Of a stretch of DNA of 64,000 bases, positions 60,538 through 64,000 are shown piece after piece. The notes beneath the pieces are model-generated. The model was not told the origin of the DNA. It saw only the letters and a program-made list of their open reading frames with translations, and made no database searches. Each line of letters begins with the position of its first letter. Positions within the stretch are counted from its first letter, which is position 1. The position numbers and the translations under genes are program-made. The DNA is from Desulfosporosinus youngiae DSM 17734 (lineage in GTDB: Bacteria > Bacillota > Desulfitobacteriia > Desulfitobacteriales > Desulfitobacteriaceae). The stretch covers positions 2,500,226 to 2,564,225 of the forward strand of contig NZ_CM001441.1 in the NCBI RefSeq assembly GCF_000244895.1. Reading direction: 5' to 3'.

Positions 60538-60573
60538 ATTGAAATAGCCCACCATTTGTGGGCCTATTTCAAT
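60538..60573 (+). terminator. Terminator
   Basis: ATTGAAATAG-CCCAC (60538-60552) pairs with GTGGG-CCTATTTCAAT (60558-60573) with one bulge, after the small coiled-coil gene. Confidence 0.7.
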
Positions 60574-60678
60574 TGTACCTACAGCTAAAGAAGAGGGTTC
60601 CCAAGCTTTTTAGAGTATGATATCATGAAATGGAAAATATAGTGAAAAGGGGAGGGGGTTTTTGTAGCTGCTCAGAAT

Positions 60679-61518
60679 TTGATACTAAATAAACTCTTTA
60701 CCCAAAATGTTTTCCATAATTTACTCAATGGCAATCATAACGCAACTTATAGCCAAGTTGTGCGAAGATATGCTGCCGATCCGGAAGCAAAGAATAATGG
60801 AGAGCTCATTAGCGAAGTATATAAGTTCATGTCAGCGTCCTATCGCAACGAATACTTTTATCTAAATACCTTGCTGAATAAACTTTTACTGGGTAAGCAC
60901 AGCATCAATACTACAACAGCTTTAACCCAAATCCCCATCGGAAAATCGAAAGCGGATTTTATTTTGATCAACGGTAAGGCTGTTGTGTACGAAATAAAAA
61001 CGGAATTAGATTCTTTTGAGCGTCTGGACACACAGTTACGGGATTACTATAAGGCATTTAACCATGTGTGTGTAGTTACTTCTGCAAGCAATTTTGCTAA
61101 GATATCGGCCATTTTGCAAAATACCCCGGTGGGTATTTATGTTCTTACGAAGAAGAATGCAATCAGCAGGCGTTTGCGCAAGGAACCTACAGAGGACAAT
61201 TCACAACTAAATCATCTGGCTATTTTTAAGGTGCTGCACAAAAGGGAATATGAGAAAATCCTGAAAAAGTATTTTGGACGGCTGCCCATTACTTCTCAAG
61301 TGTTTTATTATGATGAGTGTTTTTCTTTGTTCGCAAAGATACCGGTTGAACATGCTTATGCCATGTCAATCCAGGTATTGAAAGAACGCAATAGAATAGA
61401 GATTAGTTTCTTTCAAAGTGTCCCCTATGAATTGAAATCGCTCATATACTTTTCCAATCCGGCGAAAAAGGAATTTGAGGCTCTCAATCGTTTTCTAAAT
61501 CAGAAGTTTGGGGGATGA
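60679..61518 (+). CDS. sce7726-family protein with nuclease-like D...ExK motif
   Basis: The 279-residue soluble protein has SKADFILINGKAVVYEIKTE then LDSFERLDTQLRDYYKAFNH, where Asp93, Glu105 and Lys107 form a D-x(11)-E-x-K pattern as in PD-(D/E)XK nucleases. The overall sequence resembles what I know as the sce7726 family. The start is unclear: TTG 60679 is the first usable codon, 20 bases after GGAGGGGG, and no ATG or GTG lies in frame closer. First gene of a three-gene operon. No biochemical function is established for the family. Confidence 0.7.
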   Translation: MILNKLFTQNVFHNLLNGNHNATYSQVVRRYAADPEAKNNGELISEVYKFMSASYRNEYFYLNTLLNKLLLGKHSINTTTALTQIPIGKSKADFILINGKAVVYEIKTELDSFERLDTQLRDYYKAFNHVCVVTSASNFAKISAILQNTPVGIYVLTKKNAISRRLRKEPTEDNSQLNHLAIFKVLHKREYEKILKKYFGRLPITSQVFYYDECFSLFAKIPVEHAYAMSIQVLKERNRIEISFFQSVPYELKSLIYFSNPAKKEFEALNRFLNQKFGG

Positions 61519-61522
61519 GAGT

Positions 61523-62479
61523 ATGTATTTTCCCTATGTACGCGGAAGACAATACGAGCTATTGGCTTTGCGGGAGTTGGTATCCAATGATCTGTTGGGA
61601 GACTATGTGGTCCCGGTCGTTGAGCCGGTGAAGCTTTCCCCTACGCTCATTAAGACGATGTCCGAACACATCAAAGCTGACCATCCGATCTCAATTATCA
61701 GGAATCCAGCGGTAGGTTCGTTTCTGAAAGATTTAAGAGATGTCCGGGATGGATCGAAAGAAGCCTCATACAAAAATGAGTTTTTAACCTTGTATGAAAC
61801 TAAGACAGTCATCAAGTCCATAATCATGCAGGAAAATGCTCAATCACTTCTGGAATATTGGACTAAGAAGGGTATCGCTAAGAACGAATTGCTCGTTGTT
61901 AATATTAACCGGGATTATTTGGATATTTATGAGCGTGAGTTTGCTGATGTAAATCCTAAATATGCTTTGATCCCGGACGAAAGTACCTTCAGGCGCAGAG
62001 TAAAACGGAATAGGATTCTCTTCAATGATAAATTTGAGAAACAAAACCGGAATGCCGATTATCTCAAGCAACCCGATGAATTTTTTTCTGATAGCCATTT
62101 GTATTTTAAGGATGATGGTAACTCAGGGTTTGCGGACTATTCAGTCATAGGAGACGGATATCTTGAAGCCGGTTTTGCCCCGTATGCAGTTGCGATCCAT
62201 ATCGTGTATTTTGCTGAAAATCAAGAACTGAGAGTAAGGCATTTTGTTTCTGATTCAAATGAAGATATAGCTAACCCTGCCAAAAAATTCTATGAAGCGG
62301 TTTCCAAATTGGCAACCTGGTATAAGGCAGAACCTAAGTCGGTTGAATTAACATCAGGGCTAAAAACTTTGTTGGAACATTACGAAAATCAAACATATCC
62401 GGGACTTGGAAGCGTAAAAAAACTGTCCTTGATGCATCATTTGGAGTTAATGGGAAAATACTTGAGCGAGGTTGGTTAA
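61523..62479 (+). CDS. sce7725-family protein
   Basis: The 318-residue protein opens MYFPYVRGRQYELLALRELV, the characteristic start of sce7725-type (phage beta-protein-like) proteins, which pair with sce7726. It has TIM-barrel-like strand repeats (VVPVVEPVKLSP, HPISIIRNPAVG, LLVVNINRDYLD, YALIPDE). The ATG at 61523 is 4 bp after the first gene and has GGGGGATGAG upstream. Function unknown; constant pairing suggests a complex with the nuclease-like protein. Confidence 0.7.
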   Translation: MYFPYVRGRQYELLALRELVSNDLLGDYVVPVVEPVKLSPTLIKTMSEHIKADHPISIIRNPAVGSFLKDLRDVRDGSKEASYKNEFLTLYETKTVIKSIIMQENAQSLLEYWTKKGIAKNELLVVNINRDYLDIYEREFADVNPKYALIPDESTFRRRVKRNRILFNDKFEKQNRNADYLKQPDEFFSDSHLYFKDDGNSGFADYSVIGDGYLEAGFAPYAVAIHIVYFAENQELRVRHFVSDSNEDIANPAKKFYEAVSKLATWYKAEPKSVELTSGLKTLLEHYENQTYPGLGSVKKLSLMHHLELMGKYLSEVG

Positions 62480-62480
62480 T

Positions 62481-63566
62481 ATGTATTGCTGTACCAACTG
62501 CTTTAGGGATGCTGAAATCAAAGGGATTATTCAGGGCTATAATATAAGCGGCAATTGCAGCTTTTGTGGACAAAAGAATGCCTCTACATATCAAATCGGT
62601 ACAGATACCAATTTGTCCGATTTATTTGATGAATTGCTGGATGCTTATACTACAGCGGCAAATCTGCCGGAGACTTTCCCAAAAGATAGTACAGACTTGC
62701 TGAAAAACATTCTTTATTCTAAGTGGAATATTTTTAATGTTGCGCCGGAGTGCATTTATAGGTTGATTACAAGCATTTGCCATGAAAAATATAGTGAACA
62801 GCCCGAGTTGTTTGATGCTCCTGTTGGGCTATGGCAGAGTCAAGACCAAGGGTATTTAAAGGATAATGGAATCATAAAAAATTTTGCCTGGGCTGATTTC
62901 GTTGAGGTAATTAAACGCAAGAACCGATTTCATACGGATTATTTAAACAAAGATGTTTTGTACCAATTCATATACTGTGTAAGGAAGACCTATAAGGCTG
63001 GTACTACTTTTTATCGCGGGCGGATATGTCCGACAGGACAGGGTTTTTCAACAGATGATATGGGTCCCCCGCCGCCTCATTTAGCATCAGCCGGGAGGGC
63101 CAATTCCGAGGGAATCAGCATTCTTTATTTGGCAGATACCGTAAAAACAACTCTGCATGAGATTCGAGCGGGAGTTTACGATTATGTGACAATTGGGAGT
63201 TTTGAATTGCTAAAGGATATGGAAGTGATTAACCTGGCAGAGATTGATAAGATTAGTCCATTTATCGCTTCCAAATCCTACGGGATTGAGTTTACCCGTC
63301 ACGCTGTAAATATTGAACCATTAAAAATGATCAGCCAGGAGATCGCCAAGCCACTTAGGCGTCATGACAGTCTTTTAGACTATCTGCCGACCCAATATGT
63401 AAGCGATTACATAAAAAGCAAAGGGTTTGACGGTATTGAATATATTAGCACTATGTCCCCTGATGGAGTTAATCTGGCAGTTTTTGATTACAGTTTATTA
63501 AAGTGTACAAGTACGACCGTTTATGATGTAAAGGCTCTTAACTATTCATATGACAAAGTTAAATAG
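62481..63566 (+). CDS. Zinc-ribbon and RES-domain protein
   Basis: The 361-residue protein starts with a zinc ribbon (CCTNCFRDAEIKG ... CSFCGQKN, two CxxC), has a helical middle, and ends in a RES domain: FYRGRICPTGQGFSTDDMG, ASAGRANSEGISILYLADTV and KTTLHEIRAG carry the Arg/Glu residues expected. RES toxins such as MbcT and Xre-RES pairs destroy NAD+. Here the RES domain sits in a defence-like operon instead of beside an Xre antitoxin. The ATG is 1 bp after the upstream stop, so it is coupled. Confidence 0.75.
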   Translation: MYCCTNCFRDAEIKGIIQGYNISGNCSFCGQKNASTYQIGTDTNLSDLFDELLDAYTTAANLPETFPKDSTDLLKNILYSKWNIFNVAPECIYRLITSICHEKYSEQPELFDAPVGLWQSQDQGYLKDNGIIKNFAWADFVEVIKRKNRFHTDYLNKDVLYQFIYCVRKTYKAGTTFYRGRICPTGQGFSTDDMGPPPPHLASAGRANSEGISILYLADTVKTTLHEIRAGVYDYVTIGSFELLKDMEVINLAEIDKISPFIASKSYGIEFTRHAVNIEPLKMISQEIAKPLRRHDSLLDYLPTQYVSDYIKSKGFDGIEYISTMSPDGVNLAVFDYSLLKCTSTTVYDVKALNYSYDKVK

Positions 63567-63575
63567 ACTTAGTTG

Positions 63576-63604
63576 CGCCGCAGTGAATTCTGTCGGCGTT
63601 TTTT
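63576..63604 (+). terminator. Terminator
   Basis: CGCCGCAG (63576-63583) pairs with CTGTCGGCG (63590-63598, one bulge), followed by six T. It closes the three-gene operon. Confidence 0.85.
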
Positions 63605-63787
63605 GTCTGAAGAAAAGTGAAAATTGATTATATCTGGGTTTCAAAAAAAGAAATGCCGAAAAGATCTGAAATTTTTGTTTTTGTAAAGATCAATACAGGA
63701 AATTACAATTTTTAAAAGAAATATATCAAAAGGTTTCATTGTCCTTAAATCAGTTCATAGGCTAATGCAAAGGTTGGTGAAAATAGG

Positions 63788-64000
63788 ATGAGCCTTTTTA
63801 AAGACATTCTATCCGGAATCTCCGGTATCTTTTCCGGATCCCCGTATCGGATTATTCTCTCTGCAGAAGACAAGAAATTCTATCTAAATGCGTATAAAGG
63901 AGCCGGAGCGATACCCTTCGCTCAGCTGCTGAATAAATATCCGCAGTTAGGTGATCTAGCTGTATGGGTGAACTATGAGAAAGGACGCATAGTAATTCCT
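63788..64000 (+). CDS. Unknown protein, cut by window end
   Basis: An ATG at 63788 opens 71 codons to the window edge (MSLFKDILSGISGIFSGSPY, then KKFYLNAYKGAGAIPFAQLL). TAGGA lies just upstream. No family recognised from this part. Confidence 0.6.
   Translation, partial: MSLFKDILSGISGIFSGSPYRIILSAEDKKFYLNAYKGAGAIPFAQLLNKYPQLGDLAVWVNYEKGRIVIP

Noticed and set aside
1-64000. CRISPR arrays, tRNA or rRNA genes, intact insertion sequences
   Set aside because: No regularly spaced repeats, tRNA-like cloverleaf with CCA-type ends, rRNA cores or transposase genes were found by reading.

Overview
The window looks like the chromosome of an anaerobic, endospore-forming Firmicute of the Peptococcaceae (Desulfosporosinus/Desulfitobacterium-like). 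This is inferred from strong AGGAGG ribosome-binding sites, TTG/GTG starts, CWB2 cell-wall proteins, BlaI/BlaR1-type switches, a ferredoxin-nitroreductase, an anaerobic beta-oxidation operon under sigma-54 control and moderate GC content. No rRNA, tRNA, CRISPR array or intact transposase was found.

Layout. 0-7.4 kb: the 3' end of an M56/BlaR1-type peptidase gene, a DoxX protein, an arginine-deiminase-like enzyme, an ABM-domain protein, a minus-strand blaI-blaR1-lipoprotein-membrane operon with a palindromic operator, and a GNAT acetyltransferase. 7.4-8.5 kb: decayed DUF4157 (eCIS-core-like) genes. 8.8-19.5 kb: a defence and natural-product island. It holds a RADAR anti-phage pair (rdrA ATPase and rdrB adenosine-deaminase-like protein) fused into one operon with a leucine-rich-repeat P-loop GTPase-like third gene. 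Convergent to it is a two-gene operon encoding a B12-type radical SAM enzyme and a 66-residue peptide ending in ten glycines, a probable RiPP system. 19.8-21.6 kb: a sigma-factor gene fused to an anti-sigma/MucB-like domain.

22-32 kb: a fatty-acid/CoA catabolic cluster (membrane protein, thiolase, CoA-transferase, 3-hydroxyacyl-CoA dehydrogenase, crotonase, acyl-CoA dehydrogenase) and a PAS-AAA-Fis sigma-54 activator. Two matching -24/-12 promoters with matching upstream inverted repeats tie the membrane protein and the enzymes to this activator. 32-37 kb: a minus-strand cluster of HMA_2-type proteins around a P1B-type ATPase with a non-standard SCG membrane motif; its promoter carries a Fur-like palindrome. 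37-46 kb: a phosphoesterase, an AraC regulator, two CWB2 surface proteins, a ferredoxin-nitroreductase and a candidate structured RNA.

46-52 kb: a small protein and a giant (1645-residue) DUF4132-like protein. 52-55 kb: pabA-pabB behind a leader attenuator, plus an isochorismatase-like hydrolase; this block is flanked by two copies of a roughly 160-bp intergenic repeat. 55-60 kb: a patchwork of DUF3102, a truncated nitroreductase copy, an amidohydrolase, a BlaR1 fragment, a HIT gene with no standard start codon, a TerD-vWA protein and two XRE regulators. 60.6-63.6 kb: a tight three-gene operon (sce7726-like with a D...ExK nuclease-like motif, sce7725-like, and a zinc-ribbon/RES-domain protein) that resembles an undescribed defence or toxin module. 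A partial gene runs off the right edge.
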